Shown: piece by piece, positions 41,614-49,957 of the stretch
Position numbering within the stretch: position 1 is the first letter of the stretch
How the letters are laid out: each line of letters begins with the position of its first letter
Origin: Spirosoma montaniterrae
GTDB lineage: Bacteria > Bacteroidota > Bacteroidia > Cytophagales > Spirosomataceae
Direction of reading: 5' to 3'
DNA: 64,000 nt
NCBI RefSeq assembly: GCF_001988955.1
Contig: NZ_CP014263.1
Span: 3,876,001-3,940,000 of the forward strand
The notes under the pieces: model-generated
Told to the model about the DNA's origin: nothing
What the model saw: only the letters and a program-made list of their open reading frames with translations
Database searches by the model: none
Position numbers and translations under genes: made by a program

Positions 41614-42516
41614 ATGATTCTGAAAATGGATCGGCTGCCAATTGAGCTGCCCAAACCCAATAATCCGTCGCCCAACAATGCGGCTGCCGTACAGGAACTA
41701 CTGGGCGGTAAATTCGGGGAAATGTCGACCCTGATGAATTACACATATCAGTCGTTCAACTTCCGGGGCCGTAAAAAACTCCGCCCGTTTTATGACCTGA
41801 TCTGTTCAATCGCAGGCGAAGAATACGGCCACATCGAAGTTGTGTCATATACCATCAATCTGCTGCTGACGGGCGTGAGCAAGCGCGGTATCGACCCAAC
41901 CATTGCGCCCTTAGCCAACGGCACCGATGCCCGCAATACCAGCCATTTTATTGCCAGCGGCCAAACTGCCCTGCCAATGGATTCGATGGGGCGTTTCTGG
42001 TCGGGTGAAAATGTGTTCAGCAGCGGCAACCTCAAACTCGACCTGTTGCACAATTTCTTCCTGGAGTGCGGAGCGCGGGCCAACAAAATGCGGGTCTACG
42101 AAATGGTTGACGACCCCACAGCCCGCACGATGGTTGGTTATTTGCTCGTGCGTGGGGGCGTTCACGTGGTGGCCTACGCCAAAGCACTGGAAACCCTGAC
42201 GGGCGTTGACGTGAAAAAACTGCTGCCCATTCCTGACCTCAGCAACGACCCGTTTCCCGAAGCCCGGAAGTTCATGGATCAGCAGATGCACCTGAAACTC
42301 TACAGCTTTAGCCAGGACGATTACACACAGGCGGGTATAATCTGGAACGGAGAACACCCCGAAGATGGGCAACCATTAGAGTTTATTCAGGGTGCTATTC
42401 CTGGCTACCCCGCTCCCGACCTCGATGAAGAGCCGCAACTCAACGCACCCGGTGCCGACGAATACGACCCTCAGATGTTCGCCGACATTGCAAAGAAATT
42501 AGGCATTACGTTGTAG
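41614..42516 (+). CDS. Manganese catalase-family protein
   Basis: About 300 residues from the ATG at 41614; the frame opens far upstream (41470) without family sequence. Ferritin-like dimanganese carboxylate helices are visible: LLGGKFGEMSTLMNYTYQSFNFRGRKKLRPFYDLI, SIAGEEYGHIEVVSYTINLLLTG, FLECGARANKMRVYEMVDDPTARTMVGYLLVRGGVHVVAYAKALETLTG, giving Glu and His ligands at the expected spacings. It should disproportionate hydrogen peroxide in the cytoplasm. Divergent from aroB. A perfect 34-bp palindrome terminates it. No peroxide-responsive site recognised. Confidence 0.92.
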   Translation: MILKMDRLPIELPKPNNPSPNNAAAVQELLGGKFGEMSTLMNYTYQSFNFRGRKKLRPFYDLICSIAGEEYGHIEVVSYTINLLLTGVSKRGIDPTIAPLANGTDARNTSHFIASGQTALPMDSMGRFWSGENVFSSGNLKLDLLHNFFLECGARANKMRVYEMVDDPTARTMVGYLLVRGGVHVVAYAKALETLTGVDVKKLLPIPDLSNDPFPEARKFMDQQMHLKLYSFSQDDYTQAGIIWNGEHPEDGQPLEFIQGAIPGYPAPDLDEEPQLNAPGADEYDPQMFADIAKKLGITL

Positions 42517-42518
42517 TT

Positions 42519-42552
42519 CTGAAAGGGGGCCAATTAATTGGCCCCCTTTCAG
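42519..42552. terminator. Perfect 34-bp palindrome after the Mn catalase gene
   Basis: CTGAAAGGGGGCCAATT pairs exactly with its reverse complement with no loop. Very similar to palindromes at 34234 and 48007, so this terminator belongs to a repeated family. Confidence 0.8.
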
Positions 42553-42652
42553 CTAATAAAATATTTCTACTCTACTATCCTTGTTTGTCCGGCGGTTTAG
42601 ATGGAATTTTGAAACAACTTTTCTCATTTTTTCCATTAACTAAGCCTTGCTT

Positions 42653-45600
42653 ATGCAACTAAATTTACGTTGTGTGCTCATTGTGTTGCTTTATTTAGTA
42701 ACCCTTGGCGGAGCATACGCCCAGGACCGAACGATTACGGGCCGGGTTACGTCGTCTGACGACAATCAGCCGATTCCGGGAGCCAGTGTGGTTGTGCGTG
42801 GCACCACACGCGGCACCACCACCGATGCCACCGGTACATTCCGCATTCAGGCTACGCGCGGCCAAACCCTCCGGGTCAGCTTTATTGGCACGACAACGCA
42901 GGATGTTGTAGTTGGTAACGCCGACGTTCTTAACGTAACGCTCAAACAGGAAGCCAACGCCCTGAACGAGGTGGTTGTTACGGCCCTCGGTATCAAGCAG
43001 GAAAAACGTGCGCTCGGCTATTCTGTACAGGAAGTGAACGGGTCAGAACTGGCCCAGACGCAACGGGAAAACTTCCTCAACGCGCTCAATGGCCGCGTGG
43101 CCGGTGCCATGATTACGCCCACGAGCGGCAACCCCGGCGCATCGACGTCGATTATGCTGCGCGGAATCAGTTCCATAGGCGGTAACAACCAGCCGCTGTT
43201 TGTGGTCGATGGCCTGCCCATCTCGAACAACACCTTCAATCAGGGTGCGTTAGTGTCGGATTCGCCCAACCGCAACAACGACTACCAGAACCGGGCCGCA
43301 GACATTAATCCGAACGACATCGAGAGTATTACGATTCTGAAAGGACCGGAAGCTTCTGCTCTCTACGGTATCGATGCGGCTTCGGGGGCCATTGTTATCA
43401 CCACTAAAAAAGGTACGACTGGAAAAGGCCGCATTACCTACGACAACGCGTTTCGGATGGAAGACGCCTATCGGTTTCCGAAATTCCAGACCACGTTCGG
43501 GCCGGGCGATAACGGCACCTTCACTACACCGACGCGCCTGTATTTTGGTCCGCGCTACCCGTCAGACATTCCGATGTACGACAACATCGGCAACTTTTTC
43601 CGCACGGGTTTTACGCAGCGGCACAACCTGAGCTTAGAAGGCGGCACCGACAAAACAACCTACCGACTCAGCACGGCCTATACCGACCAAACTGGAGTGA
43701 TTCCGGTAACGCAGTTCAAACGCCTGTCGGTGCGGCTTACGGGGTCGACCAAAATCAGCGACAAACTCGAAGCAACGGGCACGCTCAACTACATCAATAC
43801 CAACAACATCAAGGCTGGGAAAGGCAACGGCAGCACCTTGCTCGGGCTGTTGTTCTGGCCCGTCACCGACAATGCGCAGGACTACCTCAACAACGACGGT
43901 ACGCGCCGACGCCTGAATCCCAATAGCGACGCGCAGGACATCGACAACCCGTTCTTCGACATCAACAAAAACCAGAACAGCGACCGGAATAACCGGATTC
44001 TGGGGAACGTCTCGCTCGGCTACGACGCGGCCCCGTGGCTCAACCTGCGCGGCATGGTCGGCGTAGACGTGTACTCAACCATCGGCAATCTGCTGTTCCA
44101 CCCGCAATCGAACCGGGCGTTTTCGCAGCGTGGTTCGATTGAGAATTTTACGGAAGTTAACGAGCAGTTTAACGGGCAGTTTCTGGCTACGGCCAAAAAG
44201 CAGTTCGGCAAAATCAGTACGCAGTTTCTGCTGGGTTCGGCCCTCGAAGACCGGCGTAATAACGTCGATGCGGTGCGCGGTGAGCAATTCTACGAGCCTG
44301 ATTTTAACGGCATCAACAACACCCCGCCCACTACTCAACGCGCCAAAAATACACTGACGCGTCGGCGGTTGCTGGGCGTATTCGGGCAGTTGACGCTGAA
44401 CTACGGCGACCTGATTTACCTGAACGTGACGGGCCGGAATGACTGGACCAGTACGCTGCCTATCGAAAACCGTTCGTTCTTCTATCCGTCGGTCAGCACC
44501 AGCTTTGTTCTAACCGAACTACCTGGTTTGCAGGGCGGTAAAGTACTGTCCTTTGCCAAACTGCGGGCGTCGTTTGCTGAAGTAGGTAAAGATGCCCCCG
44601 CCTACCAGACACAATCGAACCTGGCCGCTCAGGTGACAACCGGCGGTGGATTGGCCTACGGCGTCTTCGGCGGCAACCCGTTTCTGCGGCCCGAACGCAC
44701 CCGTTCCTATGAAGTGGGAGCCGACGTGCGGCTGTTCAACGGTCGGTTAACTGCCGACGTGGCTTACTTCAACCGCTCGGCCATCGATCAAATTTCGGCT
44801 CCGCGTTTGAGCTACGGTACGGGTTTCATTCTGCAATACATCAACAGCGGCACCATCGAAAGCCGGGGTGTTGAACTCCAGCTTGGCGGCAACCCTGTGC
44901 GAAGCGGCAATTTCAACTGGGACGTGCTGGCAAACTTCACCCGTAACAATAGCACCGTAAAAAGCCTGCCCGCCGACCAGCCAGAATTTTACATTGCCGA
45001 TACGTGGTTATTTTCCAACGTGCGCAACAGCCTGTTCGTAGGCCAACCCGCCACTACGTTCGGCGGCTTCGATTACGTGCGGAATAACAACGGCGATATC
45101 CTGATTAACCCCACTACGGGCTATCCAATCAAGACAACCAATTTTGTAAACATCGGCGACCGCAATCCGCTGTTTATGATTGGATTAACCAACACGTTTC
45201 GGTACAAAAACTGGAATTTGTCGGCTCTGCTCGACATTCGCAGAGGGGGCGACGTTTATAACGCCAACGAACTGTACCTGTACTCGGTGGGCCTGAGCAC
45301 CCGCACCCTCGACCGCGAAACACCCCGTGTGGTGCAGGGCGTACTGCGCGACGGGCTGGAAAACTCAGCCAATCCCACCGTGAACACTATTCAGGTGACG
45401 CCCATCACGCGCAACGATTTTTATAATACCGCTTTTGTTGAGTCAGACTTCATTGAAAAAGGCATCAACTGGGTGCGTTTGCGCGACGTAACGCTGCGCT
45501 ACACCCTCCCGCAAACGATGCTGAGCCGCCAGAAGCTGATTAAGAATGCCAGCGTCTTCTTCACTGGCACCGATTTGTTTCTGCTGACCAACTACACCGG

Positions 45601-45721
45601 GGCCGACCCCGCCGTAAACGGTCTGAACGCGTCGACCGGGGGCAGCGGTGCCGCCGGGTTCGATTATGGCACCATTGCCGTGCCGCGCGGATTGTCGTTC
45701 GGTATTCAGGTGTCTCTATAA
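42653..45721 (+). CDS. SusC/RagA-family TonB-linked outer membrane transporter
   Basis: About 1022 residues from the ATG at 42653. Signal peptide, then a carboxypeptidase-like beta domain (DRTITGRVTSSDDNQPIPGASVVVRGTTRGTTTDATGTF), a TonB-contact zone (NALNEVVVTALGIKQEKRALGYSVQ), plug (NFLNALNGRVAGAMITPTSGNPGASTSIMLRGISSIGGNNQPLFVVDGLPISN, and ITILKGPEASALYGIDAASGAIVITTKKG) and beta barrel to a final FGIQVSL. It imports glycans, peptides or other nutrients with the SusD protein encoded 21 bp later. No glycoside hydrolase is adjacent, so the substrate cannot be told. Confidence 0.96.
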   Translation: MQLNLRCVLIVLLYLVTLGGAYAQDRTITGRVTSSDDNQPIPGASVVVRGTTRGTTTDATGTFRIQATRGQTLRVSFIGTTTQDVVVGNADVLNVTLKQEANALNEVVVTALGIKQEKRALGYSVQEVNGSELAQTQRENFLNALNGRVAGAMITPTSGNPGASTSIMLRGISSIGGNNQPLFVVDGLPISNNTFNQGALVSDSPNRNNDYQNRAADINPNDIESITILKGPEASALYGIDAASGAIVITTKKGTTGKGRITYDNAFRMEDAYRFPKFQTTFGPGDNGTFTTPTRLYFGPRYPSDIPMYDNIGNFFRTGFTQRHNLSLEGGTDKTTYRLSTAYTDQTGVIPVTQFKRLSVRLTGSTKISDKLEATGTLNYINTNNIKAGKGNGSTLLGLLFWPVTDNAQDYLNNDGTRRRLNPNSDAQDIDNPFFDINKNQNSDRNNRILGNVSLGYDAAPWLNLRGMVGVDVYSTIGNLLFHPQSNRAFSQRGSIENFTEVNEQFNGQFLATAKKQFGKISTQFLLGSALEDRRNNVDAVRGEQFYEPDFNGINNTPPTTQRAKNTLTRRRLLGVFGQLTLNYGDLIYLNVTGRNDWTSTLPIENRSFFYPSVSTSFVLTELPGLQGGKVLSFAKLRASFAEVGKDAPAYQTQSNLAAQVTTGGGLAYGVFGGNPFLRPERTRSYEVGADVRLFNGRLTADVAYFNRSAIDQISAPRLSYGTGFILQYINSGTIESRGVELQLGGNPVRSGNFNWDVLANFTRNNSTVKSLPADQPEFYIADTWLFSNVRNSLFVGQPATTFGGFDYVRNNNGDILINPTTGYPIKTTNFVNIGDRNPLFMIGLTNTFRYKNWNLSALLDIRRGGDVYNANELYLYSVGLSTRTLDRETPRVVQGVLRDGLENSANPTVNTIQVTPITRNDFYNTAFVESDFIEKGINWVRLRDVTLRYTLPQTMLSRQKLIKNASVFFTGTDLFLLTNYTGADPAVNGLNASTGGSGAAGFDYGTIAVPRGLSFGIQVSL

Positions 45722-45742
45722 CCCAACTACGCATCAAAATCC

Positions 45743-47263
45743 ATGAAAAAAATCATATATATCGCGGCCCTGTTTACGCTGAGCCTGAGCAGTTGCAACG
45801 AGTACTTAGACGTCAACAAAAACCCCAGCACCCCGCAGGTAGCTTCGGCGCAGGTGGTACTGCCGCCCATGTTTGCCCAAATGGCACGGGGCGATCAGTT
45901 CGATAGCCGGTTTGTGGGTCAGTACATTCAGAACTGGGCCAGCACGGCCAACGGAAACCTTTGGGACCGGCACGGCTATAACGCAGGAACCGACCAGTTG
46001 GCTGAGAAATGGCGGTCGCACTATTTTGGTAATGGCAAAAATCTCGATCTGATTATCGACGATGCCAACGCCACCAACCGCCCAACCTACGCCGGTATTG
46101 CCAAAGCCATTCGGGCGTGGAGTTTGCAAACGACTACCGACTTTCACGGCGATATGATTGTGAAACAGGCATTTGAATTTGGCCGCTATAGCTACGATTT
46201 CGATCCGCAGGAAGTGGCCTATGCCGAAGCCCTTCGGTGGGCCGAAGCCGCCCTGGCCGATCTGGCAAAAGACGATGCCGCTTCGCCCGGTACGCTCGTT
46301 CGGGCCGACCTGATCTACGGGGGCGACCGCGCCAAATGGACCAAGTTCGTGTATGCCGTGCTGGCCCGCAACGCACACCACCTCACGAACAAAGCCAACT
46401 ACAATCCCGATAAAGTGATCGAGTACGTCGATAAGTCGCTGGCGAGCAATGCCGATAATTTTCTGGCCCCGATGACCGGCTCGAACACCGACGACGCCAA
46501 TTTCTTCGGTCCGCTCCGCAACAACCTCGGCGGTTTCCGGCCTACGGTTTTTGCCATGAGTTTAGTAGATGGAACGGTCTTTGGCGGAGCCGTTGACCCA
46601 CGTCAGGGGCTGTTATTCAACGCATCGGCAGATGGTACGTTCCGGGCCATCGTACCCACACAGGGCGACCCGAACACAGTAGCTCCGCGCCAGATTCCGA
46701 CCTTGTGGGGTGGCCTGACCGTGGCAACGTCGGGCGTGGGCCGGGGCATGTTCCGCGATAATGCACCCTATCCGGTTATGACCTACGCCGAGTTGCAGTT
46801 TATCAAAGCCGAAGCCGCTTTCCGTAAAGGCGACCGCGCTACGGCGTTGACCGCCTATACCAACGGCATCAATGCCAGCTTCGACCTGCTTAACAGTCTT
46901 GAAACCGATGCAGCCCGGCGCGTAACAGCGGCTCAGCGCAGTGCCTACTTAGCCAGCAACGCAGTAGTGAAATCGGCGGCTGCGCTCACCCTGCGCGACA
47001 TCATGCTGCAAAAATACATTGCCCTCTACGGCCACGGCATGTTGGAAACCTGGGTCGATCTGCGTCGGTATCAGTACAGCAGCGAGGTGTACACCGGTTT
47101 TGCTTTGCCCACCAGTCTATTCCCCGACAACAGCAACAGGCCCGTGCAACGCGCCCGGCCCCGCTACAACTCGGAATACCTCTGGAATGCCGCGTCAATC
47201 GCCAAAATTGGAGCTGACCGCCCTGATTATCACACCGTTGAGATGTGGTTCGCTCAGAAATAA
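45743..47263 (+). CDS. SusD/RagB-family nutrient-binding lipoprotein
   Basis: 506 residues with lipoprotein signal (MKKIIYIAALFTLSLSSC). It is of the short SusD_2 type: NEYLDVNKNPSTPQVASAQVVLPPMFAQMARGDQFD, QYIQNWASTANGNLWDRHGYN, ATNRPTYAGIAKAIRAWSLQTTTDFHGDMIVKQAFEF, YAEALRWAEAALADL, YPVMTYAELQFIKAEAAFRKGDRATALTAYTNGINASFDLL, IMLQKYIALYGHGMLETWVDLRRYQ. It caps the SusC channel on the cell surface. Its gene follows SusC as usual; a DUF4397 lipoprotein gene follows 18 bp later, so all three are probably one operon. Confidence 0.95.
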   Translation: MKKIIYIAALFTLSLSSCNEYLDVNKNPSTPQVASAQVVLPPMFAQMARGDQFDSRFVGQYIQNWASTANGNLWDRHGYNAGTDQLAEKWRSHYFGNGKNLDLIIDDANATNRPTYAGIAKAIRAWSLQTTTDFHGDMIVKQAFEFGRYSYDFDPQEVAYAEALRWAEAALADLAKDDAASPGTLVRADLIYGGDRAKWTKFVYAVLARNAHHLTNKANYNPDKVIEYVDKSLASNADNFLAPMTGSNTDDANFFGPLRNNLGGFRPTVFAMSLVDGTVFGGAVDPRQGLLFNASADGTFRAIVPTQGDPNTVAPRQIPTLWGGLTVATSGVGRGMFRDNAPYPVMTYAELQFIKAEAAFRKGDRATALTAYTNGINASFDLLNSLETDAARRVTAAQRSAYLASNAVVKSAAALTLRDIMLQKYIALYGHGMLETWVDLRRYQYSSEVYTGFALPTSLFPDNSNRPVQRARPRYNSEYLWNAASIAKIGADRPDYHTVEMWFAQK

Positions 47264-47281
47264 CCATCAAACCAGACATCC

Positions 47282-48001
47282 ATGAATCGCTCTATAGTTT
47301 TGCTGTTTGCCCTCATTGGTGGGCTGTGGGCCTGCGGACCCGAGAACGACATCCTGCGCAATCAGGTAACGGCTACCGGTGCCCGTGTCCGGCTCCTGCA
47401 CGCCATTCCCGATGGCCCCGCTGTAAACGTGTTTGTAAACAATGCCAAAATCAACGGCACCAGCCTGACATACTTTTCGACCTTTCCTACCTCCGAATAT
47501 GTAGCTCTACCCCCAGGCGCAGCCAATGTGCAGGTAACAACCGTGGCATCCGGCACCGTAACGGCTCAGCCCGTGCTGTCGGCAACGGCCCCGCTCGAAG
47601 CTGATAAATACTACACGGTGGCAGCCGCCGGAACCGCAGCCGCACCAGTAGCCGTGGTTATCAACGATGACCTCAGCGTGCCCGACGCAACAAAAGCCTA
47701 TGTTCGGATTATAAACTTAGTCTCGAACGGGCCGGGTGTTGATTTGGCGATTGGCGCAGCAAGCCCCATCGTTAGCAATGTGGCGTATAAATCTGCATCG
47801 GCTTTTGTGCCGGTAACGGTTGTAGCCAACGCGACCAACTTACTTGCGTTTCAGGTTCGCCAAACGGGTACGACTACACTGCTGGGCGCGTCGACCAACC
47901 TTAGCGTGGTTGCCGGTCGGAAATATACGTTGCTGATACGCGGTCTGGTTGGCCGAACCGGTACGCAGGCTCCAGCGGTCAGTTCATATGTTTCGCGGTA
48001 A
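47282..48001 (+). CDS. DUF4397 lipoprotein
   Basis: 239 residues with lipoprotein signal (MNRSIVLLFALIGGLWAC). Two DUF4397 beta-sandwich repeats: ARVRLLHAIPDGPAVNVFVNNAKINGTSLTYFSTFPTSEYVALPPGAANVQV and AYVRIINLVSNGPGVDLAIGAASPIVSNVAYKSASAFVPV. Third gene of the SusC-SusD unit; likely a surface-exposed binding lipoprotein that aids capture of the substrate. The ending ...AVSSYVSR is followed at once by a palindrome. Confidence 0.9.
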   Translation: MNRSIVLLFALIGGLWACGPENDILRNQVTATGARVRLLHAIPDGPAVNVFVNNAKINGTSLTYFSTFPTSEYVALPPGAANVQVTTVASGTVTAQPVLSATAPLEADKYYTVAAAGTAAAPVAVVINDDLSVPDATKAYVRIINLVSNGPGVDLAIGAASPIVSNVAYKSASAFVPVTVVANATNLLAFQVRQTGTTTLLGASTNLSVVAGRKYTLLIRGLVGRTGTQAPAVSSYVSR

Positions 48002-48006
48002 TATGT

Positions 48007-48060
48007 ATTCCGTAAGGGGGCGACTACGCGTCCCGGAATTAATTTGCTTCCTTACGGAAT
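48007..48060. repeat. Palindrome ATTCCGTAAGGGGGCG, third member of a terminator-like family
   Basis: ATTCCGTAAGGGGGCG (48007-48022) pairs with its near complement GCTTCCTTACGGAAT (48046-48060). It overlaps the 3' end of the minus-strand gene at 48039 and contains AATTAATT as do the copies at 34234 and 42519. Confidence 0.7.
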
Positions 48061-48359
48061 GAATCGGACACCCGGCTAATCACACTACCTGAATCGGTTG
48101 GCGGGATGGTCGGAGCGGTACTCCACGCTGTATCGGGCGGTGTGGTAGCGGCATCGGCGGTGTCGCAGTCTTCGAGCCGTTTTTGAAGCTGGTTGATTTT
48201 ACCATTCTGCTGATCCAGACTTCGGCGCAGGTCATTAGTTTCGTCGGCCAGCCGCTGATGGCGTTGATTAGCCACCCAAAGCAACGCCAAAATGCCCAAC
48301 AGCAGCACGATGACTACAGTCAGGAGCGAATACACAACTCCTCGGCTTCGGGCAGACAT
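48039..48359 (-). CDS. Small membrane protein with coiled coil, function unknown
   Basis: 106 residues, ATG at 48359. One membrane helix (VVYSLLTVVIVLLLGILALLWVA) is followed by a Gln/Leu/Glu-rich coiled coil (ADETNDLRRSLDQQNGKINQLQKRLEDC) and a Pro/Thr/Ser tail. It resembles divisome-like or spacer proteins in topology but not in sequence. Its last six residues (RKEAN region) are encoded by a palindromic repeat. No family recognised. Convergent with the DUF4397 gene. Confidence 0.65.
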   Translation of the reverse strand: MSARSRGVVYSLLTVVIVLLLGILALLWVANQRHQRLADETNDLRRSLDQQNGKINQLQKRLEDCDTADAATTPPDTAWSTAPTIPPTDSGSVISRVSDSFRKEAN

Positions 48360-48409
48360 GACGTATTAGGGGCGGAAAAATGCAAAATAACGAAACAAAT
48401 GGCATAAAA

Positions 48410-48441
48410 AATGCCTGTCGACCATTGGGCCGACAGGCATT
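48410..48441 (-). terminator. Terminator of the DUF4136 gene at 48464
   Basis: AATGCCTGTCG-accattggg-CGACAGGCATT type hairpin, with a run of T on the minus strand just after it; 23 bp beyond the DUF4136 stop. Confidence 0.85.
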
Positions 48442-48463
48442 AAACTTAAAAAAGTGGCTTTGG

Positions 48464-49039
48464 TTAACGAGCCGCGCCGTAATCCTGCCCAGCACTTTCG
48501 GGGAAATTCTTCATGATGCTGGTCACGGTTTCGCGAAACGCCTGATCGCGGTCGCGCTCTTTGTTGCGGTTGTTTAGCTGGCCCGTAGCCCAACCCTGCC
48601 AAACAATATCGTTAGTGCGGGCATCGATAACGTTGATAACCACGCGATTTTCCTCGTAGTTACGCGAGTATACCTGATTGGGCATACCCCAGCCGCCCCA
48701 GCCCCAACCCCACGGACTCATGGTGTTGTTCGACTGAATCTGCTGCCGGTCGCGGGCATCGGTAAAGAACCGAACCACCAGATCGGCTTCGCCCTGTGTT
48801 ACGGGCTTATACCCCCGTGCTTTGAGCGACTGGTCCAGCGCGTCGGAAATCCGGCGTTGGTTGAGGTTACTGCCCACAATGGGGTCGGCGTTGCGCTGCC
48901 GGTCGGCTTCAATCCGGTAGGTCGAAAACTGCCGGACGTTTACTTTAGGATCGTAGTCGTATTTTACCGTGATAGACGGAGCGCAGGATGCCAGTATACC
49001 GACAACGAACAGGCTGGTGATTATGGCTTTGACATTCAT
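48464..49039 (-). CDS. DUF4136 lipoprotein, second copy
   Basis: 191 residues, lipoprotein signal MNVKAIITSLFVVGILASC. DUF4136 features: SITVKYDYDPKVNVRQFSTYRIE, RISDALDQSLKARGYKPVTQGEADLVVRFF, ENRVVINVIDARTNDIVWQGWATGQL, and a C-terminal RETVTSIMKNFP. A Trp/Gly insert (SPWGWGWGGWGMPNQ) is unusual. Same family as 39681. The gap upstream holds a weak pair of the CTAAC/T repeats seen in front of the OmpR-type genes, but on the other strand. Confidence 0.92.
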   Translation of the reverse strand: MNVKAIITSLFVVGILASCAPSITVKYDYDPKVNVRQFSTYRIEADRQRNADPIVGSNLNQRRISDALDQSLKARGYKPVTQGEADLVVRFFTDARDRQQIQSNNTMSPWGWGWGGWGMPNQVYSRNYEENRVVINVIDARTNDIVWQGWATGQLNNRNKERDRDQAFRETVTSIMKNFPESAGQDYGAAR

Positions 49040-49167
49040 GTGTTATTGAATCGTTAAGTGGTCTTAAACCTACTACTAAACGTTACGCGAAACGCTGTTC
49101 GTATGTTGCACTAAAATAACTGATATGCGTGTGCTACAGTTCCAGTTTTATAAATATTTCAACGTTT

Positions 49168-49183
49168 CTAACCACATTCTAAT
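49168..49183 (+). promoter_or_regulatory. Weak two-copy CTAAC/T direct repeat
   Basis: CTAAC at 49168 and CTAAT at 49179, 11 bp apart, in the order TTCTAACCACATTCTAA identical to the first two boxes at 57106-57122. No CAnnTTTG box follows in phase and no + strand gene follows, so whether it acts here is unclear; it lies between lutC and the DUF4136 gene. Confidence 0.35.
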
Positions 49184-49273
49184 ACACTGTATGTCAATAG
49201 GTTATTGTGTAGATTTTACACATATACACTTATCCATCTACGCAGCGATAACTGGTACAGGCACCAGACGTAT

Positions 49274-49876
49274 TCAGGCCAGAATATACACCGTCAGGCC
49301 GCGTGCGCCGTGGGCACCGATTACTAAACTCTGCTCAATATCAGCCGTTTTCGACGGCCCCGACAGAAACGTACCAAACCCGGTTTGATTGACCGTTACG
49401 CGCTCGTAGGCATCGTGCATGTTGGCAACAAGGCTCGACCGTTGAATCACAATGGCGAGGTACTGCGTAATCATCGGCAGCACCCGCAATACCATCCCAC
49501 CCGACGCCGACAGGTTGCGCTCGTCGATCCAGATAGCCGCGTTCTCGGCCACGCCCAACTGCCCTTCGATGATTGCCAGGTTCAGCCCAGCCAACTCATG
49601 CGGGTCGGCCACGTTCGACAGGTCGAAGTCGGCTATATGCGTCAGTTGGGGCAACGTGGTGGCAATGTTCGACACGTCGGCGTAGGTTTCGCGCAGGTGT
49701 GCTTCAATCGCGGCATAGTCGGATACAGGCACGGGTTTCGCGCCCACAAACGAGAGCATGTCGGCAAAGTGGGCCGCAAGGTCGTCGTAGTGCGTCTGAA
49801 ACCGGAACTGCTCCGGCAGCGGCAACGGCTCCGGCTGATTGGCACGAATGGCGGAAAGAATCTGATTACGAGACAT
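49274..49876 (-). CDS. lutC: Lactate utilization protein LutC (LUD domain)
   Basis: 200 residues. LutC functions with LutA and LutB in oxidation of L-lactate to pyruvate in the cytoplasm. LUD-domain sequence: SRNQILSAIRAN at the start, FDLSNVADPHELAGLNLAIIEGQLGVAENAAIWIDE, GGMVLRVLPMITQYLAIVIQRSSLVANMHDAYERV and FLSGPSKTADIEQSLVIGAHGARGLTVYIL. Last gene of the lutA-lutB-lutC run, each separated by a palindrome. ATG at 49876. Confidence 0.93.
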   Translation of the reverse strand: MSRNQILSAIRANQPEPLPLPEQFRFQTHYDDLAAHFADMLSFVGAKPVPVSDYAAIEAHLRETYADVSNIATTLPQLTHIADFDLSNVADPHELAGLNLAIIEGQLGVAENAAIWIDERNLSASGGMVLRVLPMITQYLAIVIQRSSLVANMHDAYERVTVNQTGFGTFLSGPSKTADIEQSLVIGAHGARGLTVYILA

Positions 49877-49884
49877 TTTTTAAT

Positions 49885-49957
49885 GATGAGTGATGAACGA
49901 TGAGTGATGAGTATTGCTGGTGCTTTAAATACTCATCGTTCATCACTCATCACTCGT
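49885..49957. repeat. Inverted repeat GATGAGTGATGAACG family, lutB-lutC junction
   Basis: GATGAGTGATGAACGATGAG at 49885 pairs with CTCATCGTTCATCACTCATC ending near 49952. The right arm encodes the last residues of LutB (VMSDER). Same family as 62733-62813. Confidence 0.8.
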
